Assembly: GCA_011799875.1 (NCBI GenBank)
Contig: CM022297.1
Location: 542,212,220-542,276,219, forward strand
Source: Thinopyrum elongatum
Taxonomy: Eukaryota; Streptophyta; Magnoliopsida; Poales; Poaceae
DNA: 64,000 bases
Direction of reading: 5' to 3'
Positions 1-11,925 of this stretch are shown piece after piece (the first letter of the stretch is position 1; every line of letters begins with the position of its first letter). The notes beneath the pieces are model-generated. The model did no database searches. It was not told where the DNA came from and saw only the letters and a list, made by a program, of their open reading frames with translations. The position numbers and the translations under genes were made by a program.

Positions 1-865
1 GCATTTAAAACAGAGCTATTTCAGCAATTTAAAATCCAATGTCATTTTTGAAAATTGCAAATGAATTTCTCTGCCTCCCAAAATAATTGTGTCAGCGCCA
101 TAAATTGCAAAGGATAACTTGGGCCAAGATCCACCTTTTTCAAAAGTCTCTCGATGGCTTAAATAATTTCTGCAAAAGTTTCTGTAAAAAGAAAATGGAA
201 AAACAGAAAAGAAAAGTGGGCAGAAGCTTACCGGGCTTACCTGGTGCGGCCCAGCCCACCAGGGCCTCCTTCAACTGCTCCCGCCTCGGTGTCGTCTTTC
301 CCATGGGCGCGCGCGCCTCCGCCGGCCGCAGCTCGCCACCGCGACGAGAGCAGGTGGGAGAGAGGATGAGGGCGGCCTCCCTCCCTCTCCCCTGGTCCTC
401 CTCGCCATTCTCCTTCCCTCTCTGCCACAACAACCAAGCACAGTCGTCGCCACACCTCCGTCGTACCCGCGGCCACTGGCGGCCCCGTGCCCGCTGACCC
501 TGTCTGCAAGCTCCGCCGAGGTCGGCTCCTTCTCCTGGTGGCCTTAGGTGGAGCTGCAGGGCCCTGCAGCGGCAAACCCCTTTCGACCGCATCTCCGACG
601 CTCGCCGGTGACCTCGAGCTCCCCTGCGCTACTAAGTCATCGAGGGCTTCTCTTAGCCGTGCGGTGAGCTTTTCCCTATCCTTCTCTCTCTCTGGCCGCC
701 CTCCTTTCGCCGTAGATTGTAGCCGATGCCGCCGCGCCATGATTGCCCGAATGGAGCTCCGCCGCCGTTGATGCTGCCATCGCTGCAGTCGCTGTCGAGC
801 TCGTCTGAGCTCGCAGTCGTGTTCGCCGTCGCCGTAGGAGTCAAACGCGCCTGTTGCCGCCGCTT

Positions 866-1485
866 GCCGTGCCCGGAGTCGCCGTTCCCGTGTTCACCCG
901 AAGAGATCGCCGCCGCGGCTCGACACCAGCGACCTTTCCGACCACCCCTGCCCGCGAGACCACCCGCGTTGGATGCGGCGCTCCTCGCTCGTTCGAACGA
1001 GCCCGAGAACGCGCGATTTTGAGCCCCATAGCGAAATCCCGAAGCACTCCAGCGAGAAACCGCCGCGAACGCGCTCGCCGGAGCTCCTCCGGGTGCCGCG
1101 CTGACCTGGCATGGCGTGGGGCCCGCCCTGTGACACTGACTGTGGGCCCCCGACGCCTCTTTGACCGCGTGTACCATGCCGTGCCCAGAGTCGCCGTTCT
1201 CGTGTTCACCCGAAGAGATCGCTGCCGCGACTCGACGCCAGCGACATTTCCGACCACCCCTGCCCGCGAGACCACCCGCGTTGGATGCGGCGCTCTTCGC
1301 TCGTTCGAACGAGCCCGAGAACGCGCGATTTGGAGCCCCGTAGCGAAATCCCGAAGCAGTCCGGCGAGAAACCGCCGCGAACGCGCTCGCCGGAGCTCCT
1401 CCGAGGGCCGCGCTGACCTAGCATGGCGTGGGGCCGCCCTGTGACACTGACTGTGGGCCCCCGACGCCTCTTTGACCTCATTGAC
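866..1485. repeat. Tandem duplication, two copies of about 312 bp
   Basis: Copy 1 (866-1177) and copy 2 (1178 to about 1485) are nearly identical over their whole length. Both begin GCCGTGCCC, and both hold the same block around GTTCGAACGAGCCCGAG and end in CGACGCCTCTTTGACC. The differences are scattered single bases and 1-nt indels, so the duplication is not very recent. It is GC-rich and lies inside the LTR-like repeat; the open frames across it are shadows. Confidence 0.85.
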
Positions 1486-2544
1486 CATGGTCAACGCGGG
1501 TACTGTTCACCGCTGTCACTGACGTGTGGGGCCCCCCTCTGTTAACTAGATAATTAATCTGTTTTTATTAAAACCTAATCTAATTAGTGAGTAGTGTCAC
1601 TGACAGTAGGCCCCACCTGCAGCTTAATTAGTTTAACTAGTTAGTTAGTCTCTGGGTCACTGACAAGTGGGCCCCACCTGTCAGTTTGACCAATCAGCTG
1701 GTCAGCCGACTGCTGACGCAATGCTGACGCAATGCTGACGCAATACTGACATCATGCTCATGTAGTAATTCCTTTTCTGATAATTTAATTAAATTGAGAA
1801 ATAGTTTAAAACTTTGAAAATTCATAGAAATTAAACCGTAGCTCGGATCGAAAAACTTTCTACATGAAAGTTGATCAGAAAAACGAGACGAATCCGACCG
1901 TGCCATCTATTTCCGTGTCGGGACTCTCTACGAAGGTGAACCCGCAACTTTCCGCCCGTTTCCGGTAGATGAATATTACATACATACCGGCTAATAATTC
2001 CAACTTTAATCCTAAAATAACTAAAATGACTTAGACATGCTTTTAGGCAACCCTGCACTGCACGATAGCATAGCATGCTCTGTGGTGCATATGTTTGCCG
2101 TGTATTTATCTATTTCTTCACCCTCTTCTCTCTCTGTAGATCCTGATACCGACGTAGTCCCGAGACCGACGCAGCTCCGGAGACCGACTACACTGCTGAT
2201 GACCCCTCCTTTGCCGCAGAGCTTCCAGGCAAGCAACACCCCCTTGAACATGCCTATATCGCCCATTCTCTTCTCTCTTGTGCTTGCATTAGAACTGCTA
2301 CTGCTTTCGAATCATCCTATTCTGATGCATAGCCTGATTTTGTAACCTGCTATTGTTTCCTTACCTGTTATCCTATACTGCTTAGAATAGGCTGGTTAGT
2401 GATCCATCAGTGACCCCCACACCTTGTCCCAGTTGCCCCCGCTACATTATCAGTTGACTCGATCCACGGGATCGACGACCAGGCCCGGCACATCACATCA
2501 CACCCCTTTATCTGTATGACACTACAGGGTTAATATCGAGTGCC

Positions 2545-2747
2545 GAGGGTGATACCTCGTATAGCACTTCTGATGTTAACTCTGTAGAGTAGCTAATCGG
2601 TCGTGGTCATCAAGGGTGATTCCTCCTTCACCACTCCCGATAACGACGCTGTCGTGCAACACCTCAAGTGTGAACCTTGAGGGTGATTCCTCCTAAGTCA
2701 CCTTGCCGGTTACATCGAGTGGGAATCCATCGAGGGTGATTCCTCGG
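2545..2747 (+). repeat. Spaced AGGGTGATTCCTC motif, four copies
   Basis: Close variants of GAGGGTGATTCCTC occur at 2545, 2612, 2679 and 2732, spaced 67, 67 and 53 bases apart, with largely unrelated sequence between. A weaker copy (GAGGGTGATTAC) is at about 3969. This looks like a degenerate tandem array within the LTR-like repeat. Confidence 0.6.
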
Positions 2748-4312
2748 ATTTCCCCCTTGGTGTTTGGACACACGGTTACTATGTCTTTAACATTGAACCA
2801 TGTTAGAAGACAGGTCGGCGCCGAGGGGGACCCGCGAGAGTTACTGTTACTGCAGGACTGGAGGGACAGGCGGTACCGCCCGGTAGAGGTGGACCTGAGT
2901 TCCCGACAGTCCTTTGCGAGTCGGGTGACCAAGAGAGTACCCGCGAGATGATGTGTAGTCGGGTTAACCTGGAGAGTACCCGTGAGTTCTCTACGTGGCG
3001 TGGCCGGGCATTCTTAGCCCTTGTCGCAAGTCCACGAGACGGGGCGACGGGGTCACATGACCGTGAGTCTCTGCTCGTTACCGCGCGCTCCTAATACACT
3101 AACGATTTGGATATTTAATCCGAGTAGGCCTTTGGCCTTTTTCGCACTAACCATCACGCGGAAATAAATATGGGTACTCTGCGTCGTATGCATCAGCCGA
3201 AGCTTTCTTGACGTCAGCGACTGAACGGCGCGCACCAGGTTGGACCGCGTAAAGCAACCGCCTTAATACTGTGGGTTGCCAGGTCTGCTCACCGGCCGCG
3301 TACGCAACGTGCAGGAGTGCGCAGGGCGATGGCCCAAGACCCCTATGCGCATAGGTTAGTCCGGCATGCTGACCTTTCTTTTGAGCCTAGGTAGGGCTGC
3401 GGCGTGTCGTTTTAGCCGAGGCCGGGCAGGATCCAGAAAAGTGTGTCCGGCCGGAGTTAATTGAGCGTGGTGGGTAAGTTGGTGCACCCCTGCAGGGATG
3501 AATTAATCTATTCGAATAGCCGGATCCTCGGTAACAGACGCTCGGAGTTGTATCCGATCGATACAACTAGAACTAGATACTTGAGATGAGATATGAATAT
3601 GATGGCACCGGGATTGCTTTCTCGCAGGGAGTCGAGAAAGGATCTCTGGGCGTTAATGTTACAACATACTTATTAATTATATTATGCTGTTCTGAACTCT
3701 ACTAAATGCTGCAAGACCGCTGAAGATGTTAGTCTTCGATAGGACTAGGCCTTCTCTCTATTCTGGCATTTCTGCAGTCTAGTCCACATATACAACCTTC
3801 CTTTGAAAATGTTGCAACTTAGAATAAATCTAATGTAAGTCTTGCTGAGTACTTTGGATGAGTACTCACAGTTGCTTTGCTTTCTCTTTTTCCCATACCC
3901 GAAAGATGCAACCAGATGACGGAGCCCAGGAGCCAGTTGCCCCCGTCGACGACTACTGCTACCACCCCGAGGGTGATTACTACTACGAGTTGGCTGACGA
4001 CCAGGAGTAGGTTCGGATGGTCCCAGGTAGGAGGCGTGCGCCTTTTCGATCGTAGTCTCTGATTTGCCTCACCTTTTAAAGGCCTATCTGTTTTATCTTT
4101 TATATCTGTACTCAGATATCTGATGCTTTCGCTAACGCTTGTAAGCGAGCTTATGTATTCGAGCCCTCGAGGCCCCTGGCTTGTAATATAAAGCTTGTAT
4201 GACTTAAATTTTGTGTCTAGAGTTGTGTTGTGATATCTTCAAGTGAGTCCTTAGGCTTGATCGTGTGCATTTGTGTGTATGGTTAGTGCACGATTGAGCC
4301 GGGGGCGTCACT

Positions 4313-5315
4313 GTTTCCCCCTCCTGAATGCCCATTTGGGTTCTTTGTTATTATGAAAGAGGGATTGTCTGGTACTAAAGATCTTAGTTTTGTTTCGAGT
4401 TGTTTCAACTTTCATTGATAGACCGTAACAGTTGTCTTCAAGAAGGTTTGATTGGATGATCTCAAGTCGCCTCATTTATAAATGATTCGAATATGTCTCA
4501 GAAGTCTGGTTAGGACTAAGCAATGCATGGAAACTAAGTGGTTCATGTGAAACTACTTCGGTAGATATAACTCCAACACACAAGGATGACCATGATTTCT
4601 TTTCCTGTAGCAATTAGCTTTCCCCTGCATCACTTTCTTTATTGGTAGATCATAAATGGAGAGAAGAAAGGTTTTATCCAGTTTTATAACTCAGTCAGTC
4701 TTTTTTGTTATGCCTGAGTGTTTAATATACCATACTCATAATTATTTTTGTTTCTCATGTGTTGGTGCAAAGAAGCAGGCTTAGTTTCAGAGCTACCCGC
4801 TCTCCCACACACACATGGGCCAAGAGAAATGTAGTTGGGGAGGATAAATTGTAGCAAAGAAATATATATTTATTTTAGCAGTATTCGTATACTAGCATTG
4901 TGCTTATGTTTAAAGCTTCAGACTCTGATTTTGAGCACCAGGGAAATTATCAGACTCATCCTTATTACAAAAACAAGCAATAGTTACTGTGTTGTGTTGC
5001 AGATCTTCTCTCTATATTTCATAATATAGTCTTATGCGCAGCAATATGTTCAGGAAATATTTTACTTTGATGTTGTTAAATGTTATCTTCTCATATGGAA
5101 AACTTTGCGAGGTTAATCATGCCAACAAGCACCATCTGTCATTTTTAGTAACGAGTTTTATCCAAATGCTGAAGTGAACATATTCATACACGTAACTATA
5201 GCTCTTCTCCAATATGCTAATGTTGTTTCCTCATTTATCGTGCTAAGTATATGCATGCACCTCGGTTTGATGTAGATGTGTTATGGTTATGGAAGCCATT
5301 AAATTTTAATCCTGT
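4313..5315. other. AT-rich stretch without a recognisable gene
   Basis: I see no convincing coding region, terminal repeat or RNA gene here. The base composition and lack of repeat motifs are compatible with low-copy flanking DNA between the LTR-like repeat and the MULE that begins at 5325. Confidence 0.5.
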
Positions 5316-6087
5316 ATTTTATAAGGGTCTGTCTATATCACATCTAGATGTGAAATAATATCTCACATCTAACATGACATCATCCCTCTGTTTGTGGCCC
5401 TCACGTTGTCAATTACGCTGGCTTCCTTCCCAGTGTGTCGTTGTGATTGTCATCGTTGTCTCGTGTTGTTTGTCAAGCCCAAAACCACGTTGCCACACCC
5501 AGCCCCCGCTCCAGATGTGTTGACACAGTCCTTGTCATTGTTGCTGGGCCTTGTAGTTGTTGTTGGGCCTCCAGGGTTATATTTGTTTGTTGTTTTTTTT
5601 TGTTAAAAAGAGCTGCACCGACAGATCTAGGCCTCATAAAGAAAAAGTTTGCATGTGTCCTTTTGAGCTCCTTTGTGTGTCCAAAAATTATGGCCTTCAG
5701 GTTTAATCCATTTCCTCAAAACTGGGCATGGTGTGTGCTTTTGCTGGTTTCTTCCTTCATAGAACAAGTCTTGTGCTACTGGTTGGGGAAAAAATAGTTG
5801 TAATTACCGCAGGTAGCTATATCAATGCACAACATTATGTCTGAAGGTAAACCAAAAAGCAGCTAGGAGGGATAAAAACACTAACTGAAAAAGAAGTAAC
5901 AGGTCACTGTTGGGTTACATTTTAGATATGCACAAAAAAAATATGAGTAAAATTGTCTTCCATAAGAATGAACAATGACCAAACTAGGCAAAACTGTTTT
6001 GTTTTATAATTTATGATATCCCAAAATCATGACAGTTTGTAGATGTGATTGACTGTACTCGGAAATTTGAAACCATTTTTTCTGCAG

Positions 6088-6836
6088 GCCATGAAGAGGA
6101 CATTGCAGGAGATTACATAGGAACACAGGCAAGTTCCCTGTTGCTTCAAAGATGTGCATCAAAAAATTGACTGTTGGTTTTGTATTACAAAATGATAGAA
6201 AAAGGAAAACTTACTACGTATTTTGTGTGCACCCTCATATGCTTGCACCTTCTGGGGAAACAGAAAACGCTCTTGTTAAAAATGGGTTGTGAAACTATGA
6301 CAAAAAAGGCCCTTGAATAAACAAAAAAGGGTGAACCAAACTAGAAAACAACTTCTGTTTCTAGATACCGACCTTTCTATTTGTGGACAAATTGTTGCTT
6401 TTGACTGTAGGTACCAATCGTTTGCCTGCTCACTCATTTGCTCCAGCTTACCAGTTCCTTGACCCTGTTCTGCATTAGGAAACATCGGTGAGTGTACCCA
6501 CACACAAAAAAGATAAGAAGATAACTAATGTCCAAACTATCTTCAGCATTGACAATGGGGTTTCTTCTTTTTTGCAAAAAATATTGAATGCGGGCAGGAT
6601 CATTTGCACCGGGCCTTGGAATGGGCATGTCATATACACTACTCTTACTTGCAATACACAATGAGGTTTGTAGATAAAAAATAAAAAAAGCATAAGAAAC
6701 AAGAATAAAACAAATAAAGAGAAGGAAAAAATGAGGTCCAGACAAAATACACTGACTGCTTTTGCTTGTGTGTTTGTATATGCAGAATGAACTTGGTGGT
6801 TTTCCACAGTAGAAATATGATCCTATGGGTGCTGAG
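6088..6836 (+). other. Possible captured exons (three exon-like islands)
   Basis: Three short islands have splice-like borders on the plus strand: 6088-6128 (after TTTTTTCTGCAG, before GCAAGT), 6411-6487 (after GACTGTAG, before GTGAGTG) and 6786-6836 (after TATATGCAG, before GTAAGG). Joined in order they leave one stop-free phase, but another frame of the last two also looks protein-like if two TAG codons are read as former CAG. The product is not recognised. Pure chance is a real alternative for exons this short. Confidence 0.22.
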
Positions 6837-6939
6837 GTAAGGAGCACCAAAGCACTAAAAAATGACCCTCACCACACCTAATTTACTTGAAAATGTTGGA
6901 TGGAAAACCACTCTTACCCCCCCCCACACACACACAGAG

Positions 6940-9900
6940 TTGCGAGTCGAGAGTGTGTTTGCAACTGGTACAAGAACACTTACGGGCCCAGTTGCGAGTA
7001 TAAAAAACTACAAACCCTATTTGCGATCCAAGGGTAGACTTCCAACTGGGACGAAAATAAAGAACGGGCCTGGTTGCTTGTCGAGGGTGGGCTTGCAACT
7101 TGTAGAACAACACCAACGGGGCCGTTTGCGAGTCGAGTGGACCTGCAATTGGGACAACAAATACAACTACAAGCCCAATTGCAGGAATATAGTGGGTTTG
7201 TAACTGGGACAAAAAAACTACATGCTAAGTTGCGAGTTGAGGGTGGACTTGCAACTGGGAGAAAACATTATATGGGCTGAGTTGCGAGTCAAGGGTGCAC
7301 TTGCAACTAGGACAACAACAAACTATGGGGCTCAATTGCGGCTCGAGGGTGTATTTGCCACTAGTACAACAACAACGACGAGGCTCAGTTACGAGTCGAG
7401 GGTGGACTTGCAACTGGCACAAAAGCACCTAAAAGAGTAGTTGCGAGTCAAGGAGGACTTTCAACTAGGATAACAAACTATGATGGGCTTGAAACTGGTA
7501 CAAAAATAAACTAACTACCAGGCCAACAAATTGCAAGTTGACAATGTACTTGCAACTTGGGAAACAAACAAACTACGGAATAATGTTGCGAATCGAGGGT
7601 GCACCTGCAACTGGGACAAAACTACGAGGCTCAGTTGCGGGTCAAGGGTGGGCTTGCAACTGGGACGGGAACAACTACGGGCGTAGTTGTGAGTCAAGGT
7701 GGACTAAAAAAAATTATGGGCCTCCACCCAATTGGGAGTCGAGAGTGAGCTAGCAGCTGATACAACAACACCTATGGGGCCGGTTGCAAGTCGGATGTAG
7801 ACTCGCAGCTGGAAAAAAAGAAATATGGACCCCTAGTTGCGAGTCGAGGGTGGAATTGCAACTGGGACAACAACAAATAAGCGGTTCAGTTGCGAGTCGA
7901 GGGTGGACTTGTTACTGGGACAAAAACAAACTACATGCCCAGTTTCTAGTCGAGGGTGTACTTGCAACTAGGACCAACAACTACATGGATCAGTTGCGGG
8001 TCGAGGGTGGACTTGCAACTAAGTCAAAAACAACTACGGGCCTAGTTGTGAGTCGAGGGTGGGCTTGCAACTGGGACAAACATTACTACGGGCTCAGTAG
8101 CTAGCCAAGGGTGCATTTGCAACCAGGACATCAACAACTACGAGGCTCAGTTGTGAGTCGAGGGTGGACTCACAACTGGAGCAACTACAGCTAAAAATCC
8201 CTAGTTGCAAATCGATGGTGGATTTGCAACTGAGGTAACTACACTACAAAAGCCATAGTTGCGAGTAGATAGTGGACTTGTAACTGGGGCACCTATACTA
8301 CTAGAAAGGCCCAGTTGCGAGTTGAAGATTGACTTCAACTAGGGCAAATATACCTAAAATAATCCCAAATTGGGAGTCAAAGGTGGACTTGTAATTGGTA
8401 CAACTACAAACTACAAAAAAAAAACTCAGTTGCGAGTCGAGAGTTCACTAGCAACTGGTGCAATTTCAACTTCAAGCCCCGATTGCGAGTCGAGGTTGAA
8501 CAATGAAACTGGGGCAACTACACTACTACAAGCCCCAGTTGCGAGTCAAGGGGTGGACATGCAATTGGAGCAACTACAACTTCAAAAAAAGCCCCCAGTT
8601 GCGAGTCAGTAGTGGACTTGCAACTGGGACAACTACAACTACAAAAGCCCTAGGTGCAAAGTCGAGGGTGGACTTGAAACTGGGGCAATTACAATTACGA
8701 AGTCCTAGGTGCAAAGTCGAGGGTGGACACTAGACATGCCAGTGGGGAAACTACACTACTACAAGCCTCGGTTGCGTGTCGAGGGTGTACTTGCAATTAG
8801 GGCACCTACTACTACAAAAAAACTAATTGTGAGTCGAGGGTGACTTGTAACTTGGGCAACTACAACTACAATGCCAGTTGCGAGTCGATTATGGACTTGC
8901 AACTAAGGCGTCTATACAACTACAAAAGGCCCAGTTGCGAGTTGAAGGTTAAGTTGCAACTAGGGCACCTATACCTAAAAAAGCCCCTGTTGCGAGTCAA
9001 AGGTAGACTTGCAACTGGGGAATCTTCAAACTAAAAAAAGACCTGATTGCGAGTTGAGGGTTGACTTGCAATTGAGGCAATTACAACATCATGTCCAGTT
9101 GCGAGTCGGGGATGGACATGCAACTGGGGCAACTACACTACTACAAGCCCAGTTGCGAGTCAAGGGTGGACCTGCAATTGGGGCAACTACAACTTCAAAA
9201 AAATCAATGACAAGTCGAGGGTGGACTTGCAACTGGGACAACTACTACTAGAAAGCCCCAGTTGCGAGTTGATGGTAGACTTGCAACTGGGGCAATAATA
9301 ACTACAAAGCTCCAGTTGCGAGTCGAAAGTGGACATGCAACTGGGGTAACTACACTACTACAAGCCCAATTGCGAGTCGAGGGTGCACTTGCATCTGGGG
9401 CAACTACACTACTACAAGCCCTAGTTGCGAGTCAAGGATGCACTTGCAACTGGGGCAACTACACTATAACAAGCCGAGTTGCGACAAGACGGTGCACTTG
9501 CAACTGGGGCACCTACAACTACAAATGAATCCCCCAGTTGTGACTCGAGGGTGCACTTGCAACTGGGGCAACTGCTACTACAAAAAGTCCAGTTGCGAGT
9601 CGAAGGTTGACTTGCAACTCAGGCAACTAAAACTACAAAAACCCCAGTTGCGAGTCCAGGGGTAGACTTGCAACTAGGTCACCTACAACTACAAAGAGCC
9701 CTAGTCAAGAGTCGAGTGTGGACTTGTAACTGGGGCACCTACAACTACAAATCCCCAGTTGTGAGTCGAGGGTGGAATTGCACTTGGAGCAACTACAAGT
9801 TCAAAAAGCCTGAGTTGTGAACCGAGGGTTGACTTGAAACTGTGGCAACTTGCAACTATAAAAAGACCAGTTGCGAGTCGAGGGTTGACTTGCAACTGGG

Positions 9901-10140
9901 ACAACCTACAACTACAAAAGCCACAGTTACGAGTCGAGGGTGCACTTGCAACTAGGGCAAGTACACTACTACAAAGCCCAAGTTATCAGTTATAGGTAAA
10001 AAAGCTTGACTTGTAACTGGGACGACTACACTACTATAAAGCCCCCAGTTGCAAGTTGAGGGTGCAACTGGGGCAACTACATTACTACAAGCCTTAGTTG
10101 CAAGTCAAGGGTGGACTTGCAATTGGGGCAACTACAACTA
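6940..10140 (+). repeat. Minisatellite array, about 55-60 units of 52-57 bp
   Basis: The unit is built on CAGTTGCGAGTCGAGGGTGG followed by ACTTGCAACTGGG and an A/C-rich spacer. Successive GTTGCGAG-type starts at 7229, 7281, 7335 and 7388 are 52-54 bases apart; those around 9312-9645 are 53-57 apart. Each unit carries an inverted pair CAGTTGC/GCAACTG around a loop of about 17 nt. Units left of about 8150 have spacers such as GGGACAACAACAACTA; those to the right have GGGGCAACTACACTACTAC, so two sub-arrays have spread separately. Open frames through the array only reflect the repeat (LRVEGGLATG-like peptides) and are not taken as genes. The array lies wholly within the MULE. Confidence 0.92.
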
Positions 10141-10305
10141 CCCATTGCATTTTACATGAAAAAGCAATTAATTCATCCACATAAAGTCTAGTTAGCACAA
10201 AAATATACTTTGTTGGAAAAAAGAAAATCCTAAAAACATGGATCTGATAACTCATTTACGATAAAATAGAACTAAAAGAAATCTCCACAAGTGCTGATGT
10301 ATTAC

Positions 10306-10398
10306 CACTGAAGAGCGAAACTCATCCCATACACATATCTTGAAGTCGCCAGCTTTAGCGTCCCGGCAAAAGTTCCCGCAAAGACCACACGACACCTC
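10306..10398 (-). pseudogene. Captured 31-codon exon, copy A
   Basis: On the minus strand this is bordered by a polypyrimidine-AACCAG acceptor and a GTAATAC donor. It is exactly 93 bp, stop-free, and in phase 0 at both ends if the paralogue at 11833-11925 sets the frame. The peptide starts EVSCGLC and contains CVWDEFRSS; the pattern shared with copy B is EVSCGLC, F, then VWD-x-F-x-SS. I do not recognise the protein family. Two cysteines three apart could suggest a metal site, but that is speculation. It most likely comes from a host gene picked up by the MULE. Confidence 0.5.
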
Positions 10399-10842
10399 CT
10401 GGTTAATAGAAGAGAGAAACGACACACCAAAAGGGATAGAAATGAATTACATGCTAGTATATGTGATATGAACTATATAAAAAAACATGAACTAGTTGAC
10501 AAAAGTTGCAATTGGAAAATCCACAATGTAGAAAACATGAAACTAGACAGATTGTAAGTCTGTCTTAGGATCTTGGAAGCATGAGAGGGACAACACAATG
10601 TCTCTTGGTTGCACTAAAGATCCTATATACACACAAGAATATATAAGCAACTCATATATATACAACAGGTAGTCTCTCAAAAAATAAGTATACGCATCAT
10701 GAGAGAGTTCCCTACAGAATAATGCTTTCTGACAATAAGGCAGTCTCTAGTAAAATATGAACAACATCTAACTCTAAAAAGACAAACAGCATAATAACAA
10801 GTATGAAAAATGAATTCTGAGAAGCTCTGAATAAAAATGCTA

Positions 10843-10931
10843 CTCCCTTCGATCCATATTAATTTGCGCCAACTTAGTATAACTTTAGTAAAATGTTATA
10901 CTAAGCGACAATTAATATGGATCGGAGGGAG
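10843..10931. mobile_element. Stowaway MITE, 89 bp
   Basis: The ends CTCCCTTCGATCCATATTAA and its near-perfect complement ending GATCGGAGGGAG form an almost complete hairpin, flanked by TA on both sides (10841-10842 and 10932-10933). TIR sequence, size and TA duplication are those of Triticeae Stowaway (Tc1/mariner-type) MITEs. It is inserted in the MULE between the two exon remnants. Confidence 0.9.
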
Positions 10932-11832
10932 TAACAATAACTCATCCTCCTATGTAAACTAGCAAAAAAATAGTTAAATGTCGTTAGACATATATCCAGT
11001 ATTTAACGCGTCTTTTCATCTACAAACCAAACAAGCTTGCTGACCAAATGAAAAAAAGGGGAGTAGATAAGCTATCAGTTAAGTCTAGAACCAAAACTTG
11101 CGGTAAGCACAAAAAATTTCCAAGCTTCCAAACCAAAAACATATTGACCATAGCAACAAAAATCATGGTTAATCCCGCTTTTGACAAAACTTAGATAACC
11201 GAAAACATGAACAACACTAGCAGCCAAAATACACTACCAAAAAAGAAGTCATAGTTCCCAGTTGGACAAACTCCAAACTAATCTAACAACGACAACAAAA
11301 CTTTACCATAATTTTATTGTAAAAACCAAAAAAATCAACACTCTAAAACTTTATTGGGGTTTTCTCACTGAAACCTATGTTGCACTGAAACTATCCTGTA
11401 AAAATTATACAAAACCAATCTGCTACTAACCACCAAGAAAAGATAAATTTAGAGTGTTGTGATATGCTCACTGACAGAACACACAAAAAAATCTAGATGT
11501 GACATTGAGACATTTCTATTCCCAGAACCTGAAAACAAAGGACTGTTTCTCTGAACCTGGAAACATAAAGAACCCCTACGTATATTCCTCTGAACCTGAA
11601 AAACTAAACCTATTGCTAGAACCAAAAATAAACATTCAGACTAGAAAAAGATATTCAGGAATGTATAGATGGAAAAGAAAAGGTGAAAGAAAAGAAAAGA
11701 AAAAGAACTAAGCATGCATCTCGTAACTGATTTAGTTAGCACATAACATAATCCGAAAAAAGCATGCATCTCGTAAACTCATTTAAAAAAGAACTAAAAA
11801 AGAAAATTATAAATGTAAAAGTGTTGGATTAC

Positions 11833-11925
11833 CGCGGAAGAGTGAAACTGATCCCATACGTGGACGCTGAACTCGTCATCATTGGTGTTCTGCAAAAAGC
11901 TCTCACATAGCCCACAAGACACCTC
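11833..11925 (-). pseudogene. Captured 31-codon exon, copy B
   Basis: This is the same length (93 bp), phase and borders as copy A: acceptor TTTTCACCAG, donor GTAATCC. It has no stop codon. The peptide begins EVSCGLCESF and contains VHVWDQFHSS. Third codon positions differ from copy A while the EVSCGLC and VWD-x-F-x-SS cores are kept, so the two look like ancient paralogous exons that were under protein-level constraint before capture. Family unknown. Confidence 0.5.

Larger units (their letters stand above)
1..4312 (+). mobile_element. Right-hand part of a very long LTR-like repeat
   Basis: No protein domain can be read here. The stretch has a GC-rich, exon-like block (about 240-1500) with the recurring GTGGGCCCC motif of Triticeae repeats, then an AT-rich part, then a block with regular short motifs, and ends in GGGGGCGTCA at 4312. 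The same order of blocks, including CTATTCGAATAGCC near 3510, can be seen reversed at 32216-33477 plus 58373-60442, where the outer end reads TGTAATACCCC. I infer that both are long LTRs of related elements and that the left end of this copy lies before the window. No primer binding site follows 4312, so it is a 3' or solo LTR if it is one. Open reading frames in the GC-rich block have no recognisable product. Confidence 0.4.

Noticed and set aside
653..1494. Arg/Pro-rich open frames over the first kilobase and a half
   Set aside because: GC-rich repeat with a tandem duplication; open in several frames and both strands, and no domain.
5394..5797. Short hydrophobic frames just inside the left MULE end
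   Set aside because: No start context, homologous motif or splice support; base composition is that of T-rich non-coding DNA.
6940..10140. Repeat array as a CRISPR-like array or as a repeat-protein gene
   Set aside because: Units are tandem with degenerate spacers rather than unique ones, the DNA is plant nuclear, and the open frames change with every indel.
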